From Psychromonas ossibalaenae ATCC BAA-1528 (GTDB lineage: Bacteria > Pseudomonadota > Gammaproteobacteria > Enterobacterales > Psychromonadaceae), in NCBI RefSeq assembly GCF_000381745.1, contig NZ_KB907009.1, forward strand, positions 1 to 41,011: 41,011 nucleotides of DNA. Direction: 5' to 3'. This document shows positions 7,354-17,428 of the stretch, piece after piece; position 1 is the stretch's first letter, and the number at the start of each line of letters is the position of its first letter. The position numbers and the translations under genes are program-made. The notes under the pieces are model-generated. The model ran no database searches, was not told where the DNA came from, and was given only the letters and a program-made list of their open reading frames with translations.

Positions 7354-10300
7354 ATGCAGGAAGATAATACCGGGGTGGTTAAAAGTAAAGCTAAACAGCG
7401 CTCCATCTTTCGTGAACTGACTTTCTGGTTTTTAATACTTTCTCTATTACCGGTAAGCATCACCTGCTGGATAAATTATCAGCAGGCAAAAAACAGTCTG
7501 GTTGATGCAGCCGGTAAGCAGTTAATCCAAGATTCACATCTCACTCAGGCATTTATTCGTAACTGGTTTGATTATCGAATCAAGGATATTAAGACTCAGG
7601 CAAACTCTCCCGTTAATATTAAATTTATGCAGCGGTTAAACTATGGCTGGTTCCACAGTCAGCTGCCGTTAACAGAATATATAAACAGTTATGACTGGCA
7701 GTTTAGAAGCGAAATTTTACAAGGTGGTCTGATAAATTTTTGTAAGCAGTATGAATATATTGATGATCTGTTCTTGATTGATACTCAGGGTAATATTTTA
7801 TATTCAGTAAAAAAGAAAAGTGATCTGGGAGTTAACCTCTTTTCTTCACAATTGAGCAGTACAAAGTTCTCAAAAGCGGTATCTGAAACGCTTGAGTCAG
7901 GACAAACCGGGTTTTCCGACCTGGAACGTTACGCGCCTTCAAATAATAAAATTTCATCTTTTTTAACTGTGCCTTTAATCGACGAAGAGGGCATGATGAT
8001 CGGTGCTCTTGCTGTGCAGCAGCAGCTGGAACATATTTTTGCCCACATGACTCATAAAGAGGACAAAGGTTCTTCGCTGGTACATTATTTAACTTCCTTA
8101 GACGGGGAGTTACGCTCCCCGATCTCGGAAAATTTAAATACTGTATTAACGGAAAAAATAAGCAGCGAACAGTTTGATTTATGGGTTGATGAACATACAA
8201 AACTAAAAGCTGACAGTGTGCAGGAGGATCAGCATAAGCAGGTGGTGTTTGAATATTTAGGCCCTTTTGCGAAAAAAGTGTTTGGTACCCATGAATTAAT
8301 TACAATTCAAAATGTTAAGTGGCTGCTGATTACTGAAATAAACAGTGAGGAGGTTTTTCAAAGTAGTAAAGAGATGGCCGAAACTGTGCTGCTGATATTA
8401 TTCTTGCTGGTATTAGTGATTGTTGTTATCACGATTATTCAGGTAAAACGTATTACCGATCCGATTCAGGCATTAGTAAAAGCCAGCTTAAAAATTGCCC
8501 AGGGAAATACAGAACAGTTTGTTGAAGTTGCAGCAAATAACGAAATTGGGCAGCTTGCTGATGCATTTAATGACATGGTAAGTAAACGTAATCAGAGTGA
8601 TTTACAAATTGTAAATAGTAATATTAAACTGAAAGCCGCTTTAACCGAATTATCCAGTCAGCAGTATGCCTTAGATCAGCATGCTATTGTTGCGATAACG
8701 GATATCCGGGGCACCATTACTTTTGTCAATGATAAATTCTGTGAAGTCAGCGGTTATAACCATGATCAGCTAATTGGTAATGATCACCGTATGCTTAAGT
8801 CCGGTTATCATTCTGATGCGTTTTTTAACAACCTCTATCGAACCATTGAAAGTGGAAAAATATGGCACGGAGAAGTCTGTAATAAAAGCAAAAGTGGTGA
8901 GCTTTTCTGGCTTGATACAACAATTGCCCCCTTTAAAGATAAAGACGGCTCTCCACAGAGTTATATCTCGATCCGCACTGATATTACCGAGCAGAAAAAG
9001 GCAGAGTGGCAGCAGGCCGCCAATCTGAAAGTTGCCGCGGTAAAATTAGATATTACAAAGTCTCTTTCAGCACACTCCCCGCTTTCTGAGCGTTTATCTG
9101 AAGCACTGCATAATATGATTGAACTGCCTGATTTTGGTTTTAATAATACGGCATGCATCTATTTATATGATGAACAGCTTGCGGAGTTTACTCTAGGTGC
9201 TTCGATAAATAATTTTGTTATTAATAAGGCAGAAAGTAGGGAGCTTCTACAGTTATGTAAGAAGAGTATTGCTTCACAGGCGGTTGATGTTATTAGTTCC
9301 TGCCATCACGACTGCTTAGGGGAGGAGAAACACGGGCACTATATATTACCTCTAAAAAGCAGCATCGAAAATGATATTTCCAGTCACTCTCCGCTGACCG
9401 GAGTGCTAGTTTTATCGACTCATGAAACGGTGAATTTAACTACAGAGCAGATGAATATACTGCATGACGTTTGTGATATTTTTATTAATGTACTTATCCG
9501 TGAAAAAGCCGGCAGACTGCTGCAGCAGGCGACTGTGACAGCTGAGCAGAACAATCTCTTAAAAGGCGAATTTTTAGCCAGTATGAGTCATGAAATCCGT
9601 ACGCCGATGAATGGGGTACTGGGTATGTTAGGTTTACTGCTTAACAGCAAGCTTAATGAAGATCAGCAGCATAAAGCTCTGTTGGCTAAGTCAAGTGCCG
9701 AGTCGTTACTTGGACTGATCAATGATATTTTAGATTTCTCAAAAGTTGAAGCCGGTAAAATGGAGCTGGATATTATTAACTTTAATCTACGGGAAGTCCT
9801 AGGAGAGATCTCTGAGGCGATGGCGCTTCGGGCGCAGGAAAAAGGTATCGAGATTATATTAGACCTGACTAATGTCGATCATTCCATGGTAAAAGGGGAC
9901 CCGGGGCGTCTGCGTCAAATTATGACTAATTTAATCAGTAATTCGATTAAATTTACCGAGCAGGGAGAAATTAAAATTACGGCCTCAGCGTACAATACTC
10001 AGGAGGAAAATATTGACTTCAGCTGCTCGGTTGAAGATTCAGGAATAGGTATTCCACAAGATAAAATTTCCACTTTATTTGAAATTTTTACTCAGGTAGA
10101 TGCATCTACAACGAGAAAGTACGGCGGAACCGGATTAGGTTTGGCAATCTGTCAGAAGTTATGTTTTTTAATGGGCGGGGAAATTTATGCGCAAAGTGAA
10201 GTTGCTAAAGGGAGTATTTTTACTTTTACTGCCAAATTACAAACCAGTCATCAGTCGCAAAAAGTGCTGCCGCGGGTTGATATCAGTAAACTGCAGTTAT

Positions 10301-11838
10301 TAATTGTTGATGATAACAGTACCAACCGGCAGGTATTACGCGGCCAGTTAGAGCACTGGGGGGCTTCGGTTGTCGAAGCGGAAGACGGCAGGCAGGCGCT
10401 GCAGATATGTACAGAGCAGCTGGCAGATAAGCATAAAATTTTTGATGTTGCTTTTTTAGATATGCAGATGCCGGAAATGGACGGTGCCCAGTTAGGAGAA
10501 ATAATTAGAGATAATCACGCTTTTGATGATATGAAATTAGTTATGATGACTTCGATTGCCGCTCGTAACGAATCTAAGTTCTTTGCAGACTTAGGCTTTA
10601 ATGCATATTTTCCTAAGCCGGCTACAACCTCTGATCTGTTTGACGCCTTAAATGTTGTTGTGGATAACGGTGAAGTGTTAAAAGATGCGTTGCCGTTAGT
10701 CACGCATGATTATTTAAGTACCCTGGTTCGTAAAAGAGATGTCAAATCCTGTGATAAATCACTAATTAAAATTCTCTTAGTCGAAGATAACCGTGTTAAT
10801 CAGTTAGTGGCGCAGGGGATTTTAGAAGAGCTTGGTTTTAGTGCAGATATTGCCGAAAATGGTCAACAGGCTTTATCTATTCTACAGGCTTCATTAAATA
10901 ACAGCGCTTATCAGTTGATCTTTATGGATTGTCAGATGCCGGTGATGGACGGCTATGAAACAACCCTGGCTATACGTAACGGAGATGCCGGCCGATCCTA
11001 CACAGAGCTGCCTATCATTGCCATGACCGCTAATGCGATGGAGGGAGATCGGGAAAAATGCTTGAACTCAGGTATGGATGATTATATCGGCAAGCCGATT
11101 GATCCTAAACTTGTTGAAACTAAATTAGTTCACTGGTTAGGCTGTGACAACGAGCGTCGTGAAAGCGTTGAATTACAGCAGGGTATTAATACCAGTAGTG
11201 ACGCCGCGGTTGAGCAAAGCTTATTGTGCTGGGATAAAGCAGATGCCCTGCACAGAGTATTAAACAAAGAGCCGTTATTAATTACTCTGATTAAAACTTT
11301 TATTGATGAAATGCCATCTAAAATCGATGAATTAAGCGGTGCGGTTAATAATAATGATCGCAGTCTGATTGGACATTCAGCACATACGATTAAAGGTGCT
11401 TCTGCTAATCTAAGTGCGCTGGCTCTGGCATTTTATTGTTCTGAATTAGAGAAAGCGGCTAAAACGACAAGTATTGAATCCTGTTTACAGGCTTTTACTC
11501 TTGTGAAGCAAAGCTATACTGAATTAACGGCCGAATTTAACGCTTATTTACAAGCTGCTGATAATGACAGTGAACAGAAACAGTTTGTCGGTAGCCGTTT
11601 GACTGAAAGTGAAATACTTAATCAGCTGAAGCAGTTAGCTGTCCGTTTACAGCAGAGTGACTACATTGAAGGTCAAGAAATATCACCGTTAATCGAAAGT
11701 TGTGTTGTGCCGGATATAAAACAAAAGCTGCTTAATTTACAGGAGTTGATCGGTTTGTTCGATTTAGCTAATGCCTCCAGATTAGTTGAACAAATAATTG
11801 ATGAAATATATAAGCTCCCTCTACAGCAAAAGGATTGA
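7354..11838 (+). CDS. Hybrid sensor histidine kinase (Cache-HAMP-PAS-GAF-HK-REC-REC-HPt)
   Basis: 1494-residue inner-membrane hybrid kinase carrying a full phosphorelay in one chain. Order: TM1 about 21-41; large periplasmic Cache-like sensor to about 342; TM2 about 343-365; HAMP to about 420; PAS about 436-550; a GAF-like segment about 560-725. Then HisKA with phospho-acceptor H746 in MSHEIRTPMNG; an ATPase domain with the N-box, DSGIGIP and GGTGLGL; REC1 with D1036; REC2 with D1192 (MDCQMPVMDGYE); and HPt with H1344 (SAHTIKGAS). A tail of about 100 residues follows the HPt. GGAG lies upstream of the ATG. The next gene, a REC-GGDEF protein, starts two bases after the stop and is the probable output partner. 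A possible 27-codon open frame ends 12 bp before this start and is not called. Confidence 0.93.
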   Translation: MQEDNTGVVKSKAKQRSIFRELTFWFLILSLLPVSITCWINYQQAKNSLVDAAGKQLIQDSHLTQAFIRNWFDYRIKDIKTQANSPVNIKFMQRLNYGWFHSQLPLTEYINSYDWQFRSEILQGGLINFCKQYEYIDDLFLIDTQGNILYSVKKKSDLGVNLFSSQLSSTKFSKAVSETLESGQTGFSDLERYAPSNNKISSFLTVPLIDEEGMMIGALAVQQQLEHIFAHMTHKEDKGSSLVHYLTSLDGELRSPISENLNTVLTEKISSEQFDLWVDEHTKLKADSVQEDQHKQVVFEYLGPFAKKVFGTHELITIQNVKWLLITEINSEEVFQSSKEMAETVLLILFLLVLVIVVITIIQVKRITDPIQALVKASLKIAQGNTEQFVEVAANNEIGQLADAFNDMVSKRNQSDLQIVNSNIKLKAALTELSSQQYALDQHAIVAITDIRGTITFVNDKFCEVSGYNHDQLIGNDHRMLKSGYHSDAFFNNLYRTIESGKIWHGEVCNKSKSGELFWLDTTIAPFKDKDGSPQSYISIRTDITEQKKAEWQQAANLKVAAVKLDITKSLSAHSPLSERLSEALHNMIELPDFGFNNTACIYLYDEQLAEFTLGASINNFVINKAESRELLQLCKKSIASQAVDVISSCHHDCLGEEKHGHYILPLKSSIENDISSHSPLTGVLVLSTHETVNLTTEQMNILHDVCDIFINVLIREKAGRLLQQATVTAEQNNLLKGEFLASMSHEIRTPMNGVLGMLGLLLNSKLNEDQQHKALLAKSSAESLLGLINDILDFSKVEAGKMELDIINFNLREVLGEISEAMALRAQEKGIEIILDLTNVDHSMVKGDPGRLRQIMTNLISNSIKFTEQGEIKITASAYNTQEENIDFSCSVEDSGIGIPQDKISTLFEIFTQVDASTTRKYGGTGLGLAICQKLCFLMGGEIYAQSEVAKGSIFTFTAKLQTSHQSQKVLPRVDISKLQLLIVDDNSTNRQVLRGQLEHWGASVVEAEDGRQALQICTEQLADKHKIFDVAFLDMQMPEMDGAQLGEIIRDNHAFDDMKLVMMTSIAARNESKFFADLGFNAYFPKPATTSDLFDALNVVVDNGEVLKDALPLVTHDYLSTLVRKRDVKSCDKSLIKILLVEDNRVNQLVAQGILEELGFSADIAENGQQALSILQASLNNSAYQLIFMDCQMPVMDGYETTLAIRNGDAGRSYTELPIIAMTANAMEGDREKCLNSGMDDYIGKPIDPKLVETKLVHWLGCDNERRESVELQQGINTSSDAAVEQSLLCWDKADALHRVLNKEPLLITLIKTFIDEMPSKIDELSGAVNNNDRSLIGHSAHTIKGASANLSALALAFYCSELEKAAKTTSIESCLQAFTLVKQSYTELTAEFNAYLQAADNDSEQKQFVGSRLTESEILNQLKQLAVRLQQSDYIEGQEISPLIESCVVPDIKQKLLNLQELIGLFDLANASRLVEQIIDEIYKLPLQQKD

Positions 11839-11840
11839 TA

Positions 11841-12728
11841 ATGTCAGATAAAGCGTTAGTTTTAATTGTTGATGATTCAGCGACTAATCTGCAGGTGCTG
11901 GCCGCTTGCGTGAAAGATTATCATCAGTTGAAAGTGGCAACCGACGGGGAAAAATGCCTGCAGATTGCTCATCAAAGCCCGCAGCCTGACCTTATTTTAT
12001 TAGATGTGGAAATGCCGGGCATGAACGGACACGAAGTCTGTAAGCGTCTCAAAGCAGATCCTCAAACAGAGGCGATTCCGGTTATTTTTATTACCGGTCT
12101 GCAGGGAGATAAAGATGAGGAGCTCGGCCTTAAACTAGGGGCTGTCGATTATATAGCCAAACCTATCCGGCCGGCGATTGTCATTGCGCGTGTTAATACT
12201 CATATCACCTTAAAACTGCAGCGTGATAAACTTAACCAGATCGCTTTTAATGACCAGTTAACGGGATTATATAATCGCCATTTTCTATTTGATGCCGCCG
12301 CTAAAAAAGTCTCCCGAGCATTAAGACACCAGTATGAACTGTGGCTGCTGATGATTGATATCGACCACTTTAAAATGATAAATGATACCTATGGCCACCC
12401 CATGGGAGATCAGATATTGAAACAGGTTGCAGCTGTGCTGGCGGTTGATAATCGGGTGGAAGATCTGGCTGCTCGATTCGGCGGAGAAGAGTTTGTGGTC
12501 ATATTTGATCCCTGTGAAGATCAGGATGCATTAAATAAAGCGCAGCGGATCCTGCGTAAAATAGAGCAGCTTAAACCGCAGGGTATTAAAGTGACTGTGA
12601 GTATCGGCATGGCTAAATTAAAAGTCGAAGATGGTGAGTTTGAAAGGTTATTAAAACGTGCCGATGATGCATTATATAAAGCTAAGCAGGGCGGCAGGAA
12701 CCGTATTGAGCTGGCGGCATTCCCTTAG
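11841..12728 (+). CDS. Response regulator diguanylate cyclase (REC-GGDEF)
   Basis: 295-residue cytosolic response regulator that should make cyclic di-GMP when phosphorylated. The N-terminal receiver (1-120) has acidic pair D11-D12, phospho-acceptor D55 in LLDVEMPGMNG and K107. The C-terminal GGDEF domain (about 135-290) has an intact active motif GGEEF at 214-218 and an RVED inhibitory I-site at 205-208, so it is predicted to be active and product-inhibited. ATG at 11841, with AAAGGA upstream, is preferred over a TTG two codons earlier. It starts two bases after the hybrid kinase stop, strong evidence for an operon and a cognate pair. A bidirectional terminator follows. Confidence 0.94.
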   Translation: MSDKALVLIVDDSATNLQVLAACVKDYHQLKVATDGEKCLQIAHQSPQPDLILLDVEMPGMNGHEVCKRLKADPQTEAIPVIFITGLQGDKDEELGLKLGAVDYIAKPIRPAIVIARVNTHITLKLQRDKLNQIAFNDQLTGLYNRHFLFDAAAKKVSRALRHQYELWLLMIDIDHFKMINDTYGHPMGDQILKQVAAVLAVDNRVEDLAARFGGEEFVVIFDPCEDQDALNKAQRILRKIEQLKPQGIKVTVSIGMAKLKVEDGEFERLLKRADDALYKAKQGGRNRIELAAFP

Positions 12729-12742
12729 AAGCTAAAAATTAA

Positions 12743-12764
12743 AAAGGCAGCCGAAGCTGCCTTT
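12743..12764. terminator. Bidirectional Rho-independent terminator
   Basis: Stem AAAGGCAGC/GCTGCCTTT with loop CGAA; A/T runs on both sides give a U-tract in either direction. It lies between the convergent response-regulator and ychF genes. Confidence 0.9.
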
Positions 12765-12782
12765 AGTGTCTTTAACAACTAG

Positions 12783-13874
12783 TTAAACATTAAAACGGAA
12801 GTGGATAACATCACCGTCTTTAGTTACATAGTTTTTACCTTCTAAACGCCATTTACCCGCTTCTTTCGCGCCTGATTCACCTTGGAATTCAATGAAATCA
12901 TCGAAACCAATAATTTCAGCACGAATAAAGCCGCGTTCAAAGTCGGTATGGATAACACCGGCAGCCTGTGGTGCTGTTGCACCCACTTTAACTGTCCAGG
13001 CTCGTACTTCTTTAACACCGGCTGTAAAGTAAGTTTGTAAATGCAGCAGCTGGTAACCACTGTAGATAACGCGGTCTAAGCCGGGCTCTTCCTGGCCGAT
13101 ACCTTCTAGGAACTCTTGTTTGTCTTCTTCATCAAGCTCTGCAATTTCAGATTCAATAGCAGCACAAACAGGTACAACAACCGAGCCTTCTTTTTCTGCA
13201 ATCTCACGTACCTGGTCTAAATATTCGTTATCTTCAAAACCGTCTTCACTTACGTTGGCAATATACATAGTTGGTTTAGAGGTTAAGAAATTTAAGTAAG
13301 CAACTGCTTCTTTTTCTTCTTTACTTAACTCTAGACCGCGTACCATGCCGTCAGCTTCAAGGTGTGCTTTGATTTTTTCTAAAACCGGCATTTCAAATTT
13401 AGCGTCTTTATCACCGCCTTTTGCTTTTTTAGCGACACGCAGGATACTGCGCTCACAGCTTTCTAAATCAGCAAGTGCAAGTTCGGTATTGATGATCTCA
13501 ATATCATCTTTAGGGTGGATTTTACCCGCTACGTGAACGATATTATCGTCCTGGAAACAACGAACAACGTGACCGATTGCGTCTGTTTCACGAATATTCG
13601 CTAAGAACTTATTACCCAGGCCTTCACCTTTAGATGCACCTTCAACTAAACCTGCAATATCAACGAATTCCATTGTTGTAGGTAATACGCGCTGCGGGTT
13701 TACAATTTCAGCTAACTGATCAAGACGAGGATCAGGTACAGGTACAATACCTGTATTAGGCTCAATCGTACAAAATGGAAAGTTAGCAGCTTCAATGCCC
13801 GCTTTTGTTAACGCGTTAAATAATGTTGACTTACCTACATTTGGTAAACCGACGATGCCACATTTGAAACCCAT
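12783..13874 (-). CDS. ychF: Redox-regulated ATPase YchF (Obg family)
   Basis: 363-residue Obg-family P-loop protein that hydrolyses ATP rather than GTP and binds ribosomes; it is a negative factor in oxidative-stress defence in E. coli. The P-loop is GLPNVGKST (residues 8-16), switch [12 protein letters not shown], and the usual NKxD is replaced in this family. A coiled-coil insert (about 135-165) and the C-terminal TGS-like domain ending [11 protein letters not shown] are present. The length is the family norm. It is 57 bp downstream of pth on the same strand, the conserved pth-ychF order of gammaproteobacteria. Confidence 0.97.
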   Translation of the reverse strand: MGFKCGIVGLPNVGKSTLFNALTKAGIEAANFPFCTIEPNTGIVPVPDPRLDQLAEIVNPQRVLPTTMEFVDIAGLVEGASKGEGLGNKFLANIRETDAIGHVVRCFQDDNIVHVAGKIHPKDDIEIINTELALADLESCERSILRVAKKAKGGDKDAKFEMPVLEKIKAHLEADGMVRGLELSKEEKEAVAYLNFLTSKPTMYIANVSEDGFEDNEYLDQVREIAEKEGSVVVPVCAAIESEIAELDEEDKQEFLEGIGQEEPGLDRVIYSGYQLLHLQTYFTAGVKEVRAWTVKVGATAPQAAGVIHTDFERGFIRAEIIGFDDFIEFQGESGAKEAGKWRLEGKNYVTKDGDVIHFRFNV

Positions 13875-13931
13875 GATTAATATCCTATTTTGTTAGTTGT
13901 TTGTGTTAATTGATAGATAGTTTTGTGAATA

Positions 13932-14522
13932 TTATTCAGCTTTAAAACTATGTAAGCGATTCATCGCTTTTTCTAACCCGTCCTGCCCTAATATGTGGGT
14001 ACAACGTGCAGCTTCATCAATACTTTGGTCAATCAGGTTCTGCTCGCTGCTTGGTGCTTTGCCAAGTACAAAACCACTGACTCTATTGCGGTCACCAGGG
14101 TGACCAATACCGATACGCAGACGGTAAAAATTTTTATTGTTGCCAAGTTTAGAGATGATATCTTTTAAGCCGTTATGTCCGCCGTGTCCGCCGCCTAATT
14201 TAAACTTCGCAATACCGGGAGACAGATCCAGTTCATCATGTGCGACGAGGATCTCTTCAGGTTTAATGCGATAAAAATTCGCCATAGCAGCCACTGATTT
14301 TCCGCTAAGGTTCATAAAGGTCGTTGGTACAAGAAGACGCAGATCGTTACCAGCAAATTGAATACGTCCGGTAAGGCCGTAAAACTTTGCTTCTGCTTTA
14401 AGCTGGATATTTTCTTGAGAGGCGAGCTGGTTTAAATACCATTGCCCTGCATTGTGTCTGGTTTGCGCATATTCGGGGCCTGGATTAGCCAGGCCCACAA
14501 GCAGTTTAATCGTAGTTGACAC
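13932..14522 (-). CDS. pth: Peptidyl-tRNA hydrolase
   Basis: 196-residue Pth that cleaves peptidyl-tRNA released from stalled ribosomes. The catalytic His is H23 in [12 protein letters not shown]13 (GLANPGPEY), N71 (FMNLSG) and D96 (VAHDELDL) match the family's active-site residues. [13 protein letters not shown] forms the conserved loop. Pth starts two bases after the rplY stop and is followed by ychF, so rplY-pth-ychF probably form one operon. Confidence 0.97.
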   Translation of the reverse strand: MSTTIKLLVGLANPGPEYAQTRHNAGQWYLNQLASQENIQLKAEAKFYGLTGRIQFAGNDLRLLVPTTFMNLSGKSVAAMANFYRIKPEEILVAHDELDLSPGIAKFKLGGGHGGHNGLKDIISKLGNNKNFYRLRIGIGHPGDRNRVSGFVLGKAPSSEQNLIDQSIDEAARCTHILGQDGLEKAMNRLHSFKAE

Positions 14523-14524
14523 GA

Positions 14525-15136
14525 TTACTCAGCTGCTGCTTCTTCTGTTTCAGCTACTGGAGCTTTCTTAGATAGTGCGATTGAAACTAATGGAAGGTCA
14601 TGTGAAGCACCTTTGATTAGTTCAACTGACTCAACACCAGTAGGAAGCGCTAGGTCAGAGATATGTACTGTTGCGCCGATTTCCATTTTGCTGATATCAA
14701 CTTCAATGAATGCAGGCAGATCAGAAGGCAGACAAGAAACTTCAACTTCGTTAGCAAGGTGAGAAACTACACCGCCGTTTTTAACTGCTTCTGAAGCATC
14801 TTCATTGATGAAGTGCAGAGGAACAGTTGTATGCAGTTTTTGAGATGCATCAACACGTAGAAGATCTAAATGCTGGATACGCTCTTTGAATGCGTGACGC
14901 TGGATATCTTTAAGCAGTACTTGCTCTGCAACACCATCAATTTCAAGATCTAGAATTGAAGAGTAAAATGCTTCTACAGTTTCAACTTTAAGTAGTTCTT
15001 TATGTTCAAAAGTTACTGATACAGGCTCTTTAGCTGCACCGTAAACGATTGCTGGTACTAGATCTTCGTGACGAAGGCGGCGGCTCGCACCTTTCCCTAG
15101 GTCTGTACGAGATGTTGCGATTAATTTAATAGACAT
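14525..15136 (-). CDS. rplY: 50S ribosomal protein L25, long (CTC/TL5) form
   Basis: 203-residue bL25. The N-terminal 5S rRNA-binding domain (about 1-92) is followed by the C-terminal TL5/CTC beta domain (about 93-185) and an acidic, alanine-rich tail. E. coli has only the 94-residue N-terminal form, so this organism carries the long version seen in Pseudomonas and others. GGAG precedes the ATG. The leader contains a strong hairpin just before the ribosome-binding site and a terminator-like hairpin further upstream (separate entries). Pth follows two bases after the stop. Confidence 0.96.
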   Translation of the reverse strand: MSIKLIATSRTDLGKGASRRLRHEDLVPAIVYGAAKEPVSVTFEHKELLKVETVEAFYSSILDLEIDGVAEQVLLKDIQRHAFKERIQHLDLLRVDASQKLHTTVPLHFINEDASEAVKNGGVVSHLANEVEVSCLPSDLPAFIEVDISKMEIGATVHISDLALPTGVESVELIKGASHDLPLVSIALSKKAPVAETEEAAAE

Positions 15137-15153
15137 GGTGTAACTCCAATAAC

Positions 15154-15177
15154 GAGGGGCTTTACATTAAGCTCCTC
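15154..15177 (-). promoter_or_regulatory. rplY leader hairpin
   Basis: In the rplY mRNA leader, GAGGAGCTT pairs with AAGCCCCTC (one mismatch) around a six-base loop, ending about a dozen bases before the GGAG ribosome-binding site. Autogenous control of rplY through a structured leader is known in E. coli relatives. Whether this hairpin belongs to that class is untested. Confidence 0.5.
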
Positions 15178-15247
15178 AAATTTAAAATAGATTTTATCTT
15201 GCGACCAGATAAAACCGCCTTACCAGTCTCATGTGAATGAGGCAGAT

Positions 15248-15274
15248 AAAAAAGGCGCGCTATAATAACGCGCC
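15248..15274 (-). terminator. Terminator-like hairpin, possible rplY attenuator
   Basis: Read on the minus strand: GGCGCG, loop of nine bases, CGCGCC, then TTTTTT. It stands between the prs terminator and rplY, about 110 bp before rplY. If the rplY promoter lies upstream of it (between 15275 and 15315) it would be an attenuator; otherwise it is a second terminator for prs. Confidence 0.7.
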
Positions 15275-15313
15275 GAAAGAATTTTGTACAACATTAAAAT
15301 AGATTCAAGGTAT

Positions 15314-15353
15314 AAAAAAACGCTTAACTGTGAAAACAATTAAGCGTTTTTTT
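15314..15353. terminator. prs terminator (symmetrical)
   Basis: ACGCTTAA pairs with TTAAGCGT, flanked by seven A on one side and seven T on the other; loop about 12 bases. It lies 36 bp downstream of the prs stop and could work in both directions. Confidence 0.88.
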
Positions 15354-15388
15354 GAAAAGCGCGTTAAACCAGGTTTAAGTGCTTTTAC

Positions 15389-16336
15389 TTAGTAGTGAAA
15401 CATTGCCGAGATTGACTCTTCGTTGCTCACGCGGCGAATAGCTTCTGCAAGCATGCCGCTTAATGTTAACTGCTTAACTTTACCCGTAGCAAGAAGCTCA
15501 TCAGAAAGCGGGATAGAATCGGTAACAATGAATTCATCTATAACAGAGTTTTTGATGTTTTCAACCGCTGAACCAGAGAATACAGCGTGTGTTGCATAAG
15601 CATAAACAGATAATGCGCCGCGCTCTTTAAGAGCCGCCGCCGCCTGGCATAATGTGCCGCCGGTATCAATCATGTCATCAACGATAATACAGTTACGGCC
15701 TTCTACTTCACCAATCAGGTGCATAACTTGTGCTACGTTTGCTTTCGGACGACGTTTGTCGATGATTGCAAGATCGGCGTCATCTAATAATTTAGCGTGT
15801 GCACGTGCACGTACAACACCGCCGATATCAGGGGAAACGATCATCGGATTATCCAGTTTCTTCTCTAACATATCTTCAAGAAGCACAGAGCTGCCGAATA
15901 CGTTATCGACTGGTACGTCGAAGAAACCTTGAATTTGTTCTGCATGCAGGTCAACCGTTAAGACACGGTCCACACCAACGTTCGATAAGAAGTCAGCAAC
16001 TACTTTTGCAGTGATTGGAACACGACTTGAACGTACTCGGCGATCTTGACGTGCATAACCAAAGTAAGGGATAACGGCAGTAATACGACCCGCTGATGCA
16101 CGACGAAGCGCATCAATCATCACGATTAACTCCATTAAGTTATCATTGGTTGGTGCACAAGTTGATTGAATGATGAAAATATCATCGCCGCGTACATTTT
16201 CGTTAATCTGTACGTGAATCTCTCCATCACTGAAGCGTCCGACTTCTGCACTTCCTGGTTTAATGAAAAGTCGATCAGCAATTTTTTGGGCTAATTCGGG
16301 TGTGGCGTTACCGGCAAATAGTTTCATATTTGGCAC
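15389..16336 (-). CDS. prs: Ribose-phosphate pyrophosphokinase
   Basis: 315-residue PRPP synthetase making phosphoribosyl pyrophosphate from ribose 5-phosphate and ATP, feeding purine, pyrimidine, histidine, tryptophan and NAD synthesis. The divalent-metal-binding signature [17 protein letters not shown] and the PRPP-binding loop [11 protein letters not shown] are intact. The flexible loop [16 protein letters not shown] is also present. The length equals the E. coli enzyme. It lies downstream of ispE on the same strand with about 95 bp between, which contains an 11-bp perfect inverted repeat. Confidence 0.98.
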   Translation of the reverse strand: MPNMKLFAGNATPELAQKIADRLFIKPGSAEVGRFSDGEIHVQINENVRGDDIFIIQSTCAPTNDNLMELIVMIDALRRASAGRITAVIPYFGYARQDRRVRSSRVPITAKVVADFLSNVGVDRVLTVDLHAEQIQGFFDVPVDNVFGSSVLLEDMLEKKLDNPMIVSPDIGGVVRARAHAKLLDDADLAIIDKRRPKANVAQVMHLIGEVEGRNCIIVDDMIDTGGTLCQAAAALKERGALSVYAYATHAVFSGSAVENIKNSVIDEFIVTDSIPLSDELLATGKVKQLTLSGMLAEAIRRVSNEESISAMFHY

Positions 16337-16397
16337 TGTGAGGACCTCTGTAATCCTGATGGGTTACGTTAAAAAGCAACATGCTGATTAACATTTG

Positions 16398-16424
16398 TTA
16401 CTGATTATTAAAGATAATCAGTAA
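16398..16424. repeat. Inverted repeat between ispE and prs
   Basis: TTACTGATTAT and ATAATCAGTAA form a perfect 11-bp stem around TAAAG, nine bases after the ispE stop. There is no U-tract on the minus strand, so it is not a standard terminator. It may be an mRNA-processing or stability element, or part of the prs leader. Confidence 0.6.
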
Positions 16425-16432
16425 AGTAAGTT

Positions 16433-17287
16433 TTATTTTAATGTGGATAATAACTGCCTTAAAGGGGAGTTATTCAAGCCCTGCGCGGTGAAAGCATTTA
16501 ACCATGCAGGAGTTTTCTCCAACAAAACTTGGGCGTCGGGTAAACTGTTAAATGTGCTGAAAACACATGCACCAGTCCCGGTCAGCCGAGTCGGTGCGTA
16601 TTCTATCAACCAGTCTATTATCTTGGCAACCTCCGGATAGGTATTTTTCACACAGGGCTGGCAGTCATTTGACCATTTTTGATTCATTAAAGCAGCATGC
16701 TCCCGCTTAACCGTAGTGCGGATTAACTGCGGATCACCAAATACTGCTGGTGTTGAAATAAAACAGTCTGGCACTGCGACTAGGTAACTGTTTTCAATAG
16801 GGTTTGCCGGGCTTAGTTGTTCACCAACCCCCTCGGCTACTGCCGCTTTTCCATGCACAAAAATCGGTACATCCGCCCCTAGTTCAAGGCCGATATCAGC
16901 TAGCTCCTGTTCGCTAAGATTGATGTTCCAGTGATAATTTAATGCGACTAAAGTTGTGGCAGCATCTGAAGAGCCGCCGCCTAAGCCCCCTCCCATAGGT
17001 AAATTTTTCTGTAAATGAATAGATGCGCCATAGTTCTCGGGAGCGTGAGCTTTTAAAAGCATAGCCGCTTTGTAGATCAGGTTGTCTTTTATATCTAAAC
17101 CTTCTATCTCAGGAGTGATGGTTATTTCACCAGACTGGTTTGATCTGATGGTTAAATAATCACATTTATCAATAAATTGAAATAGTGTCTGTAATTCATG
17201 ATATCCGTCTTCCCGCTGGCCGTTTATATATAAAAAAAGGTTGAGTTTAGCGGGCGCCGGCCAACGGATCGTATCGGTATTTATCAT
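16433..17287 (-). CDS. ispE: 4-(cytidine 5'-diphospho)-2-C-methyl-D-erythritol kinase
   Basis: 284-residue GHMP-family kinase of the MEP isoprenoid pathway, phosphorylating CDP-methylerythritol. The N-terminal motif PAPAKLNLFLYINGQREDGYH contains the catalytic Lys. The ATP-binding glycine-rich loop is LPMGGGLGGGSSDAA. The C-terminal motif LTGTGACVF is present. Normally the gene directly follows lolB in gammaproteobacteria. Here lolB is 8.4 kb away (25,726-26,328) with the PFOR/NfnBA pair between, so ispE must have its own promoter or depend on read-through. Confidence 0.97.
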   Translation of the reverse strand: MINTDTIRWPAPAKLNLFLYINGQREDGYHELQTLFQFIDKCDYLTIRSNQSGEITITPEIEGLDIKDNLIYKAAMLLKAHAPENYGASIHLQKNLPMGGGLGGGSSDAATTLVALNYHWNINLSEQELADIGLELGADVPIFVHGKAAVAEGVGEQLSPANPIENSYLVAVPDCFISTPAVFGDPQLIRTTVKREHAALMNQKWSNDCQPCVKNTYPEVAKIIDWLIEYAPTRLTGTGACVFSTFNSLPDAQVLLEKTPAWLNAFTAQGLNNSPLRQLLSTLK

Positions 17288-17428
17288 GTTTTATCTCTTT
17301 ATTAAGCTGCTTTGAAATCAAGATAGTAGCGATTTATTGTTTTTAAATACAGGATTGATGTAATTATTTAATTTCATGTAGAAGACCTGTACGAAATATT
17401 TTTCGCGCAGGGTATCAAACGGATTTGT

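Noticed and set aside
7221..7463. 80-codon minus-strand frame overlapping the kinase start
   Set aside because: It overlaps the strongly supported kinase coding region and has no family signature.
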